7,341 nucleotides of DNA. It comes from GCA-2746795 sp964643965 (GTDB lineage Bacteria > Chloroflexota > Anaerolineae > Promineifilales > Promineifilaceae). The notes beneath the pieces were generated by a model. It was given only the letters and a program-made list of their open reading frames with translations, ran no database searches and was not told where the DNA came from. Shown here piece by piece: positions 1-4,193 of the stretch (its first letter is position 1; every line of letters starts with the position of its first letter). The position numbers and the translations under genes were made by a program. The DNA lies in the NCBI GenBank assembly GCA_964643965.1, contig CAZXVH010000167.1, positions 1 through 7,341 of the forward strand, written 5' to 3'.

Positions 1-19
1 GTTTGGTTCGTTCATTAGT

Positions 20-865
20 TCAAAGATTTGCCACAATTTCTGCAACGCGCTCCATGGCTTGCCGTTCATTGCCTCTGGCGGAGGGAACCTTAAAGGTGAG
101 ATTAGCGATGGTTTCTTCGACAGGCTCAGGAACCGTCGCTAATCTCTGAATCGTTACCAGTGTCACGTCATCTTCCTGCTCCCAATTTGGCCCAGTGAAA
201 GCGGCCAACTGATCGAGGAGGAATGTGTTGAGCGAACGGCCGTTTTCATGGTCAGTCAGCAACGCTTGCAAGCGCGGGAAACCAAACATCTCGCGGTCAG
301 GAGCATGGGCTTCGACTAAGCCATCGCTGTAAAGCAAGAAGTAATCGTCGGCGGCCAGCGTGGTCTCCTTTTCTTCGTAGGCCATGCCTGCCATCGAGCC
401 TAGCGGCATTCCGGTGGCGCGGAGTTCCTGCACGCCGTTGGGCGTCCAGTGATACGGCACATCATGCCCCGCGTTGGCGTAGCGCAAATGGCCGGTTTGC
501 GAATTGAGCAGCGCCACAAAGCAGGTGACAAACATCTTGGGCGGAATCTCTTTGACCAGCACATTGTTGGTGCGTTCCAGCACCGCGCCGGGCGATTCTA
601 ATCGTTTGGCGGCGGCGCGAAGGATGCTGCGCGTGGTGGCCGTCACCAGCGCGGCTGGCACGCCTTTGTCAGTCACATCTGCCACAATGAAGGCGATACG
701 GCCGTCGGCAAAATAGATGAAGTCATAAAAATCGCCACCGACGGCACGAGCCGGTTGGTAGTAGGCATCGACGTGCCAGTTTGCCAGTTGGGGCAGTTCT
801 TGCGGCAGCAAAGTTTGTTGAATGGGACGGGCGACGCGCAGGAGTTCGGCTTGCAAGGCTTCCAT
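20..865 (-). CDS. SpoIIE/RsbU-type PP2C serine phosphatase, probably truncated at both ends
   Basis: This 281-residue protein is a PPM/PP2C phosphatase of the SpoIIE/RsbU class, which dephosphorylates anti-sigma-antagonist proteins in partner-switching pathways in the cytoplasm. An RsbU-like helix with I-Q-Q-T-L-L-P is at residues 15-21. The metal-binding motifs are all present: GGDFYD (43-48), DVTDKG (63-68), the NAGH strand (131-134), SDG (180-182) and EDDVTL (231-236). After the phosphatase domain, residues about 256-281 (F-K-V-P-S-A-R-G-N-E-R, then M-E-R-V-A-E) resemble the opening of an RsbW-like HATPase domain, but a TGA at 20-22 ends the protein there. The ATG at 863-865 is the first usable start, because the frame above it has stops at 887-889 and 911-913 within decayed sensor sequence. 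The first ~12 residues still resemble that sensor family. I see no good ribosome binding site. The catalytic core looks intact; whether it is expressed is uncertain. Confidence 0.85.
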   Translation of the reverse strand: MEALQAELLRVARPIQQTLLPQELPQLANWHVDAYYQPARAVGGDFYDFIYFADGRIAFIVADVTDKGVPAALVTATTRSILRAAAKRLESPGAVLERTNNVLVKEIPPKMFVTCFVALLNSQTGHLRYANAGHDVPYHWTPNGVQELRATGMPLGSMAGMAYEEKETTLAADDYFLLYSDGLVEAHAPDREMFGFPRLQALLTDHENGRSLNTFLLDQLAAFTGPNWEQEDDVTLVTIQRLATVPEPVEETIANLTFKVPSARGNERQAMERVAEIVANL

Positions 866-985
866 GTCTGTTTCATCCCAGGCGGTTTAGGCGAATTGGG
901 CCAGCACTTGCTAGGCATCATACTTTTTGCGGAAGAAACGGCCGTTACCGTCAACCACGCTCTAGGATCAAATTTAAGAAAGGCG
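866..985 (-). pseudogene. Decayed membrane-sensor tail fused upstream of the phosphatase (copy R0)
   Basis: Read on the minus strand, this stretch aligns with the intact-frame copy at 2821-3183. R-F-F-R-K-K-Y-D, Q-V-L-x-Q-F-A and D-E-T-D-M are all recognisable. A 22-base block at 916-937 is identical to 2976-2997. The frame is broken. TAA at 887-889 and TAG at 911-913 stand where the paralogue has glutamine codons CAA and CAG, and there is an indel/frameshift near 960-970, in the part matching F-N-P-L-R. Relative to the paralogue it also carries six extra bases that create a copy of AACGGCCGTT (937-946). It runs directly into the phosphatase start at 865, suggesting a chimera formed at the shared E-L-L-R-V sequence. 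It is a remnant, not a working gene. Confidence 0.65.
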
Positions 986-1022
986 TTTCTGGCGTTCATC
1001 AACCATCTTCTCAATAAATTCA

Positions 1023-1031
1023 TGATACAAT
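1023..1031 (+). promoter_or_regulatory. Extended -10 promoter of the mntA-hepT operon
   Basis: TG at 1023-1024, one base, then TACAAT at 1026-1031 form an extended -10 element about 37 bases before the mntA start. I see no convincing -35, as is usual for extended -10 promoters. AAAGGAA at 1051-1057 is the likely ribosome binding site for the ATG at 1068. The element begins just past the end of the decayed sensor remnant. Confidence 0.5.
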
Positions 1032-1067
1032 CTCTGCAATTGATTACAAAAAAGGAATGTCATCATT

Positions 1068-1394
1068 ATGCCCCTTTTATCTTTAGCACTTAAACCCGAT
1101 ATCCGTGTGCAACTTGTTAAGATAGCGGAAGCCCATCATATTTCTTATTTAGCCATCTTCGGCTCTTTTGCGCGAGGCACGGCCGTATCCACCAGTGATA
1201 TAGATATAGCTGTCCGTTTTGCCCAACCCATTGATTTGTTGGAATTTGTGGGTATTCAATTAGAGATGGAAGAACTACTCGGGCGCCCCGTGGATCTAAT
1301 CCCCGTAGATGATGCTTATCCTTTTGTGCGTGAATCCATGGCGCGAGATTTAACAGTATTATATGAGGCTCCCAGCCATGTTGACCAGCAATGA
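1068..1394 (+). CDS. mntA: MntA-like minimal nucleotidyltransferase antitoxin
   Basis: This 108-residue protein is a minimal nucleotidyltransferase. G-S-F-A-R-G is at residues 32-37, S-D-I-D at 43-46 supplies the two metal-binding aspartates, and D76 in V-D-L-I is in the position of the third acidic residue. Proteins of this type paired with HEPN toxins act as antitoxins. In studied MntA/HepT pairs the antitoxin uses ATP to AMPylate a tyrosine in the toxin's RX4HXY motif and so silences its RNase activity. The next gene is exactly such a toxin, and the two reading frames overlap, so they form one operon with translational coupling. The start ATG has an A/G-rich ribosome binding site about 10 bases upstream and an extended -10 promoter before that. 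The length is normal for the family and no active-site residue is missing. Function in this organism is inferred. Confidence 0.88.
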   Translation: MPLLSLALKPDIRVQLVKIAEAHHISYLAIFGSFARGTAVSTSDIDIAVRFAQPIDLLEFVGIQLEMEELLGRPVDLIPVDDAYPFVRESMARDLTVLYEAPSHVDQQ

Positions 1395-1719
1395 TCGGGT
1401 AAGACTGGAACATATCCTCGACGCTATCGGCAAAATAGCAGAAGCGCTGACTGGTTATTCTGAAGAACAATTTAAACGCGATTGGCAGAAGCAGTTAGTT
1501 GTAGAGCGGTTGCTGGAAATTGTGGGCGAAGCAGCAGCGCATCTTTTCCCAGAAATGCGCGACGCTTTTCCGCATATTCCTTGGGTACGCATGATTGGCT
1601 TGCGTAATGTTGTTACCCACCAATACTATCGAGTTGATGTGCAGAGCATTTGGCAAACGGCCGTTTACGCCGTGCCCCCTCTGCAAACAGAAATCCAAAA
1701 CATCCTTCATACAAAGTAA
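1378..1719 (+). CDS. hepT: HepT-like HEPN RNase toxin
   Basis: This 113-residue, mostly helical HEPN protein is of the HepT/DUF86 type. It has the diagnostic RX4HXY motif at residues 76-83 (R-N-V-V-T-H-Q-Y). R76 and H81 would form the RNase active site, and Y83 is the expected AMPylation target of the upstream MntA. Residues 4-20 (N-D-R-V-R-L-E-H-I-L) match the usual start of the family. I chose the ATG at 1378 because TGAGG at 1364-1368 lies nine bases upstream. An in-frame ATG at 1363 would add five residues (M-R-L-P-A) but has a poorer ribosome binding site. The gene overlaps the end of mntA by 17 bases. It stops only seven bases from the oppositely oriented sensor remnant at 1727, leaving no room for a terminator between them. 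The toxin assignment is by family. Confidence 0.87.
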   Translation: MLTSNDRVRLEHILDAIGKIAEALTGYSEEQFKRDWQKQLVVERLLEIVGEAAAHLFPEMRDAFPHIPWVRMIGLRNVVTHQYYRVDVQSIWQTAVYAVPPLQTEIQNILHTK

Positions 1720-1726
1720 CAGGTTT

Positions 1727-1915
1727 CTACTCCACACCTTTCCCCTCCATGGGCTTCAACCACATACTTACTCCTTCCGGCTGCATCGTTTCTTGAATGA
1801 CACGCACTAATTCGGCGGTGAGCGCCGCCATATCCGTTTCATCGCGTACTGTTTGGGCAAAGTCTGCCAATAAACCAAAAACACCTGCCATTTGCAACCT
1901 ATTTCTGTGAAACAT
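1727..1915 (-). CDS. Short membrane-sensor tail remnant, possibly expressed (copy R1)
   Basis: This 62-residue ORF keeps only the last ~45 residues of the sensor family seen at 2821-3183. F-A-Q-T-V-R-D-E-T-D-M-A-A-L and V-I-Q-E-T-M-Q-P-E-G-V are nearly the same as in that copy, with the same kind of ending after S-x-W-L. The transmembrane part is absent. The first ~15 residues (M-F-H-R-N-R-L-Q-M) are unrelated to the family. Unusually for a fragment, the ATG has a perfect GGAGG nine bases upstream (CCTCC at 1925-1929 on the plus strand), so a small protein may still be translated. It is convergent with hepT. I cannot assign a function to the family; it is common as the C-terminus of multi-pass membrane proteins in Chloroflexota and Actinobacteria (my recollection). 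Confidence 0.5.
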   Translation of the reverse strand: MFHRNRLQMAGVFGLLADFAQTVRDETDMAALTAELVRVIQETMQPEGVSMWLKPMEGKGVE

Positions 1916-1992
1916 AGCGTTTAGCCTCCATAAAGTGATATAGAGCTATCTTACACAACCAACGTCTCCTCATCGTTACGAAAAGTCGTTCA

Positions 1993-2001
1993 TGTTATAA
2001 T
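1993..2001 (+). promoter_or_regulatory. Extended -10 promoter of the PIN toxin-antitoxin operon
   Basis: TG at 1993-1994, one base, then a perfect TATAAT at 1996-2001 lie about 40 bases before the antitoxin start. No clear -35 is visible. The preceding TTCATG matches the same position in the mntA promoter. GAAGGA at 2035-2040 is the ribosome binding site; its spacing is short for the ATG at 2043 and better for the in-frame ATG at 2052. Confidence 0.6.
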
Positions 2002-2042
2002 GTCATCGAATTTACAGCGATCTTTATCTGCATAGAAGGAAT

Positions 2043-2345
2043 ATGAAACCAATGAATCAGACCCAACTAATTGATCACTCTTTGCTTCGCAGAACAGTCA
2101 TCGAAATTGCGAATCTGCCCGATGATGATCTGGTAATTCTGTTGGATATTGTAGCTTTCTTGAAAGAGCAGAGAGCTTCAACAACAACGGCCGATATTCG
2201 TCGTGCCTCAAAACAGCGTGCTATCATGCTCAAGGATACGCCCCGTGAGGCGTTGGTTGCCCAGTTCCGCGAAGCGGGTGAAAGAATACGTAGCCAGGTT
2301 GTTGCCAGCGGTACGGCCGTTGTTGGAGATTGGGAAGGTGACTAA
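2043..2345 (+). CDS. Putative antitoxin of a PIN-domain toxin-antitoxin pair
   Basis: This 100-residue acidic, helical protein has no catalytic motif that I recognise. Residues 22-42 (I-A-N-L-P-D-D-D-L, then V-A-F-L-K-E-Q-R) resemble the L-P-E-E...V-x-x-F-L-K segment found in several small VapB/DUF2281-like antitoxins. The C-terminal half (about 55-88) is a charged amphipathic helix that could wrap the toxin. Its position decides the call. It lies directly upstream of a PIN-domain gene, with an 8-base overlap between its end and the toxin's GTG start. Its own extended -10 promoter lies upstream; antitoxins of this layout usually autoregulate the operon. Two in-frame ATGs (2043, 2052) are possible starts. 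A stable hairpin covers its stop codon. The exact antitoxin family is unknown to me. Confidence 0.65.
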   Translation: MKPMNQTQLIDHSLLRRTVIEIANLPDDDLVILLDIVAFLKEQRASTTTADIRRASKQRAIMLKDTPREALVAQFREAGERIRSQVVASGTAVVGDWEGD

Positions 2346-2796
2346 CCGCCTACGGGCGGTTTTCGACACCAACGTCTTCGTATCAGCCTTTCTCAGCCGC
2401 AGCCCCACCAGCCCAACCCAAGAATTGATCAACCGCTGGCTGGCTGATGAGTTTACTTTGCTGATTTGTGATGCCATTGTGAACGAACTCATCGAGAAAC
2501 TGGTTGTTCGTGGCGTTGAGCGTGAGGATATTGAGATTTTTGTAGCGCTGCTTGACAATTTGGCCGAGTGGGTAGATGTGCCAGATGAGGCCATTGTGCC
2601 GCTAATACCTGCCGATGCCGACGACGATATTATGGTAGCCTGTGCCGTAGTGGGAAGTGCTGATTTCTTGGTCACTTACGATCCCCACTTTGCACCACTT
2701 GGTAATGTTTACGAAGGCATGAAGATAACGAAGGCATTGCCCTTTCTTTGGGCAGTCCGGGGCGATCAACCACCAGACATTGTAACTGATGTTTGA
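2338..2796 (+). CDS. PIN-domain ribonuclease toxin (COG1569-like)
   Basis: This 152-residue PIN-domain protein fits the 'putative toxin, PIN family' group. The acidic metal-binding residues are in order: D10 in V-F-D-T-N, E50 in V-N-E-L, the D-A-D-D-D cluster at 93-97, and D115 in V-T-Y-D. Such toxins cleave RNA in the cytoplasm and are neutralised by a cognate small protein, here the preceding gene. I chose the GTG at 2338 because GGAG (2325-2328) lies nine bases before it, it overlaps the antitoxin stop, and the PIN fold begins five codons later. The open frame continues upstream to an ATG at 2203, but that part is only antitoxin sequence in another frame. A hairpin at 2344-2361 sits just inside the coding start and could lower toxin output. 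The gene ends 24 bases from the convergent sensor remnant. Confidence 0.87.
   Translation: MTNRLRAVFDTNVFVSAFLSRSPTSPTQELINRWLADEFTLLICDAIVNELIEKLVVRGVEREDIEIFVALLDNLAEWVDVPDEAIVPLIPADADDDIMVACAVVGSADFLVTYDPHFAPLGNVYEGMKITKALPFLWAVRGDQPPDIVTDV
2344..2363 (+). promoter_or_regulatory. UNCG-type hairpin at the antitoxin/toxin junction
   Basis: AACCGCC (2344-2350) pairs perfectly with GGCGGTT (2355-2361) around a TACG loop closed by C-G, the exceptionally stable cUNCGg tetraloop, followed by two more T's (2362-2363). It overlaps the antitoxin stop and begins four bases after the toxin GTG. It could attenuate transcription or slow toxin translation. It is also coding sequence, so it may be incidental. 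Confidence 0.4.
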
Positions 2797-2820
2797 ACGT
2801 TTTGCCTGTTTTAACAACTT

Positions 2821-3183
2821 CTAATGTATTTTCCCTCTCCCCTGATCCCGCAACCATAAACTTACTTGCTCTGGCTGCATCGTCTCTTGTACCACGCGCA
2901 GCAGTTCGGTTTGCAGCGCTGCCATGTCGGTTTCATCCCGTGCCGTTTGCGCGAATTGCTCCAACACTTGCTGCACATCATACTTTTTGCGGAAGAAGCG
3001 GCGGTCAATAACTGCTTGTATGCGTTGGCGCAAAGGATTAAACAAGGCGGCAATGAGCAAGGTAGAAAAGACAATAATCAGCGGCGATTGTTCGTCAGTC
3101 GCTTGCTCCACCAATGATTGCAACAAAACGACAGTGCCAAAATAAACCAGCGCCAGCAAGCGGGTGAGGACGGTGTAGACCAA
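2821..3183 (-). pseudogene. C-terminal part of a multi-pass membrane sensor-like protein (copy R2)
   Basis: The open frame gives 120 residues with two hydrophobic segments: about 8-25 (L-L-A-L-V-Y-F-G-T-V-V-L-L) and about 33-48 (L-I-I-V-F-S-T-L-L-I-A-A-L). These are followed by the cytoplasmic motif F-N-P-L-R-Q-R-I-Q and then D-R-R-F-F-R-K-K-Y-D, F-A-Q-T-A-R-D-E-T-D-M, and a tail in V-S-L-W-L-R. From memory, this is the conserved end of a large family of multi-pass membrane proteins in Chloroflexota and Actinobacteria whose function is not established. Full-length members have several more membrane helices. Here the frame opens at a TTG inside the conserved L-V-Y-T-V-L segment, has no ribosome binding site, and is closed upstream by TGA at 3190-3192, where TPR sequence of the opposite strand begins. 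It is therefore a 5'-truncated gene. The 3' end looks natural. Confidence 0.65.
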
Positions 3184-3367
3184 CCCGAATCAATGCCTGT
3201 CGCCAACGCCAGCCGCCTTGCATAATAATTTGGCAGACCTCTACCACCAAATGGGTGCTGAAAACTCGTCGATGGCTGAATTGAAAACGGCCGTTGCGAT
3301 TTATGCAGAAATAGGGGGAAAACCAGGCAACTGGCAACCCGAAATCTGGAAATTAACAGAATGGTAA
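3179..3367 (+). pseudogene. 3' end of a TPR-repeat gene (fragment)
   Basis: The frame open from 3179 reads as the final TPR helices of a larger protein. A-A-L-H-N-N-L-A-D-L-Y-H-Q-M-G starts near 3209, followed by M-A-E-L-K-T-A-V-A-I-Y-A-E-I-G. The closing motif is N-W-Q-P-E-I-W-K-L-T-E-W, then TAA at 3365-3367. I recognise this ending from TPR proteins of Chloroflexota, often the C-terminus of STAND or effector-like proteins. There is no start codon upstream and the homology begins at about 3190, where the minus-strand sensor fragment also stops. So 3185-3192 is a recombination junction between two gene pieces. AACGGCCGTT at 3286-3295 lies inside it and codes for T-A-V. Confidence 0.55.
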
Positions 3368-3402
3368 AAATTTCCAGGGTCTTCAGAATTTCAGGGGATT
3401 GA

Positions 3403-3603
3403 CGGTTAATATACAGAGAATTAAAGGGCATTGAAAAAGGTGAAGTACGCGACCACATGACAGGGCTGGAACTGGCATTCATCAATGTTGCTGAACAGGC
3501 CACGATTGCCAATGTTCACGGTGAAGATGCTCAGGGCTATGAAGAAAACTATGGCGCAGCGGAAAAGGGCGGCCGATCTGCCCGAGATTCTGCATCAAGG
3601 TAA
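3403..3603 (+). pseudogene. C-terminal fragment of a BRO/antirepressor-like (DinD-type) protein
   Basis: In this frame I read G-E-V-R-D-H-M-T-G-L-E-L-A-F, then A-E-Q-A-T-I, then D-A-Q-G-Y-E-E-N and A-A-E-K-G-G. This matches my memory of the C-terminal half of BRO-N/KilA-N-associated or DNA-damage-inducible-D-like proteins (pattern R-D-H-M-T-x-L-E-L...G-F-E-x-N...G-G). Such proteins are common in phages and mobile islands. The usual N-terminal DNA-binding domain is missing; the frame is closed upstream by TGA at 3400-3402. The last dozen residues (R-S-A-R-D-S-A-S-R) do not fit the family, so the end is probably altered by a deletion. An ATG at 3457 could start a 48-residue product but lacks a good ribosome binding site. 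A strong terminator begins on the last base of the stop codon, which suggests this was a genuine gene end. Confidence 0.42.
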
Positions 3604-3643
3604 CGGCCGTTCCCCATATAATAGGGAGCGGCTGTTTTTATTT
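3603..3643 (+). terminator. Rho-independent terminator after the BRO-like fragment
   Basis: Bases 3603-3614 pair with 3624-3635 in a 12-base-pair stem with two G-U pairs. The loop has nine bases, and TTTTT-A-TTT follows. The 5' arm contains AACGGCCGTT (3602-3611), and the loop contains TATAAT. It starts directly at the stop codon of the preceding fragment. Confidence 0.8.
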
Positions 3644-3780
3644 GCCTATTTTCAAAGGCGCACAATCATGCCCCTAACGGGGTGAGTGGGCGAATTCACA
3701 AAAGAAATAGCATTCAATAACGGCCGTTATTGTCTCCCAAGTATCGAAACGGATGACCCGTTCTGGTTTATAGTAATTTT
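3644..3780. other. Non-coding stretch with a duplicated leader and a five-codon mini-ORF
   Basis: I see no supportable gene here. TTTTCAAAGG followed nine bases later by ATG (3668-3670) repeats the leader of the small gene at 3827, but this ATG opens only five codons (M-P-L-T-G) before TGA at 3683-3685. AACGGCCGTT occurs at 3719-3728. The longer open frame from the GTG at 3686 has no recognisable protein and runs through terminator 2, so I do not call it. Confidence 0.5.
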
Positions 3781-3782
3781 AC

Positions 3783-3810
3783 GGCTGGTCACAAGACCGG
3801 CTTTTTGTTT
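3783..3810 (+). terminator. Rho-independent terminator before the small interrupted gene
   Basis: GCTGGTC at 3784-3790 pairs with GACCGGC at 3795-3801 (one G-U pair) around an ACAA loop, followed by TTTTTGTTT. It ends only 16 bases before the next start codon, so it isolates that gene from upstream transcription or acts as an attenuator in its leader. Confidence 0.65.
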
Positions 3811-3826
3811 TCAAAGGGGAAGCCTC

Positions 3827-4042
3827 ATGACGTTTGACCAATGGATGCAGCATGTAGACCAGGTTGTGGGCTAGATCGCCTTTGGCCTGAGCGTCCACGA
3901 CCTGCCCGATTTTAATTCGCGTGATATGTACGAATCTGGGGCGACAGCTCAGGAAGCGGCCGAAGAAGCGCTGGAAGGCGCAGACTTTCCGTATTTCCCC
4001 TTTGCGCGTAAACTCTCAACAACATCCAAGTATTGGCGATAG
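3827..4042 (+). pseudogene. Small conserved hypothetical gene interrupted by an in-frame TAG
   Basis: The ATG at 3827 has a strong ribosome binding site (AAAGGGGA, about seven bases upstream). The frame begins M-T-F-D-Q-W-M-Q-H-V-D and meets TAG at 3872-3874 after 15 residues. The same frame then continues with G-L-S-V-H-D-L-P-D-F, R-D-M-Y-E-S-G and A-Q-E-A-A-E-E-A-L-E. From memory this is a widespread ~60-residue family with pattern W-x-x-x-V-D...L-x-D-L-P-D...R-D-x-Y-x-x-G-x-x-P/A-x-E-A-A. I know no function for it. The resemblance ends near 3994 (E-G-A-D-F-P), while the frame stays open to TAG at 4040-4042. With one stop in an otherwise clean frame, this is either a recent nonsense mutation or a readthrough codon; I favour mutation. 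Confidence 0.5.
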
Positions 4043-4134
4043 GTTTTATTTTCAAGTTCTCGGATTATCATCCAACTCGTTTAGTTCTCATATTTTTTCA
4101 AAACGGGCTGAAATAAGGAACAGCCGCAGTCCCC

Positions 4135-4164
4135 CTGCCAAACCAGCCCCATTTCTGGTATCAT
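4135..4164 (+). promoter_or_regulatory. Promoter of the NACHT-FGE gene
   Basis: CTGCCA at 4135-4140 (four of six to the -35 consensus) is separated by 18 bases from TATCAT at 4159-4164. The -10 is preceded by TG at 4156-4157, making it an extended -10 element. Transcription would start near 4171, leaving a leader of about 23 bases before the ATG at 4194. Confidence 0.5.
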
Positions 4165-4165
4165 T

Positions 4166-4188
4166 CCCCCTAACAGTTAATCAGGGGG
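4166..4188 (+). promoter_or_regulatory. Inverted repeat over the start point and ribosome binding site
   Basis: CCCCCT (4166-4171) and AGGGGG (4183-4188) are perfect complements 11 bases apart. The right arm is the ribosome binding site, five bases before the ATG. If transcription begins upstream of 4166, the RNA could fold and hide that site. If it begins near 4171, the repeat is better read as an operator. Confidence 0.4.
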
Positions 4189-4193
4189 TAACA

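Noticed and set aside
960..975. A third stop in R0 replacing a glutamine codon (TAG)
   Set aside because: On closer alignment this part contains an indel, and the reading F-D-P-R matches the paralogue's F-N-P-L-R in another frame, so the TAG is not a codon-for-codon replacement.
2203..2337. Earlier ATG start for the PIN toxin
   Set aside because: The added 45 residues are the antitoxin gene read in another frame. The GTG at 2338 has a ribosome binding site and lies right before the PIN fold.
3078..3512. 144-residue minus-strand frame over the TPR and BRO-like fragments
   Set aside because: It is the shadow of plus-strand fragments that show family motifs; its own translation shows none.
3617..3622. 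TATAAT as a -10 promoter element
   Set aside because: It sits in the loop of a strong terminator and has no -35 at the right distance. Probably an accident of the A/T-rich loop.
3686..3874. Open frame from GTG 3686
   Set aside because: It runs through a terminator hairpin and only its last 15 codons, from the ATG at 3827, match a recognisable family.
3921..4193. Upstream extension of the NACHT-FGE frame to an ATG at 3921
   Set aside because: The extra 91 residues are basic and low in recognisable content, overlap the small-gene remnant in another frame, and have no ribosome binding site. AGGGGG sits five bases before the ATG at 4194, where family-like sequence begins.
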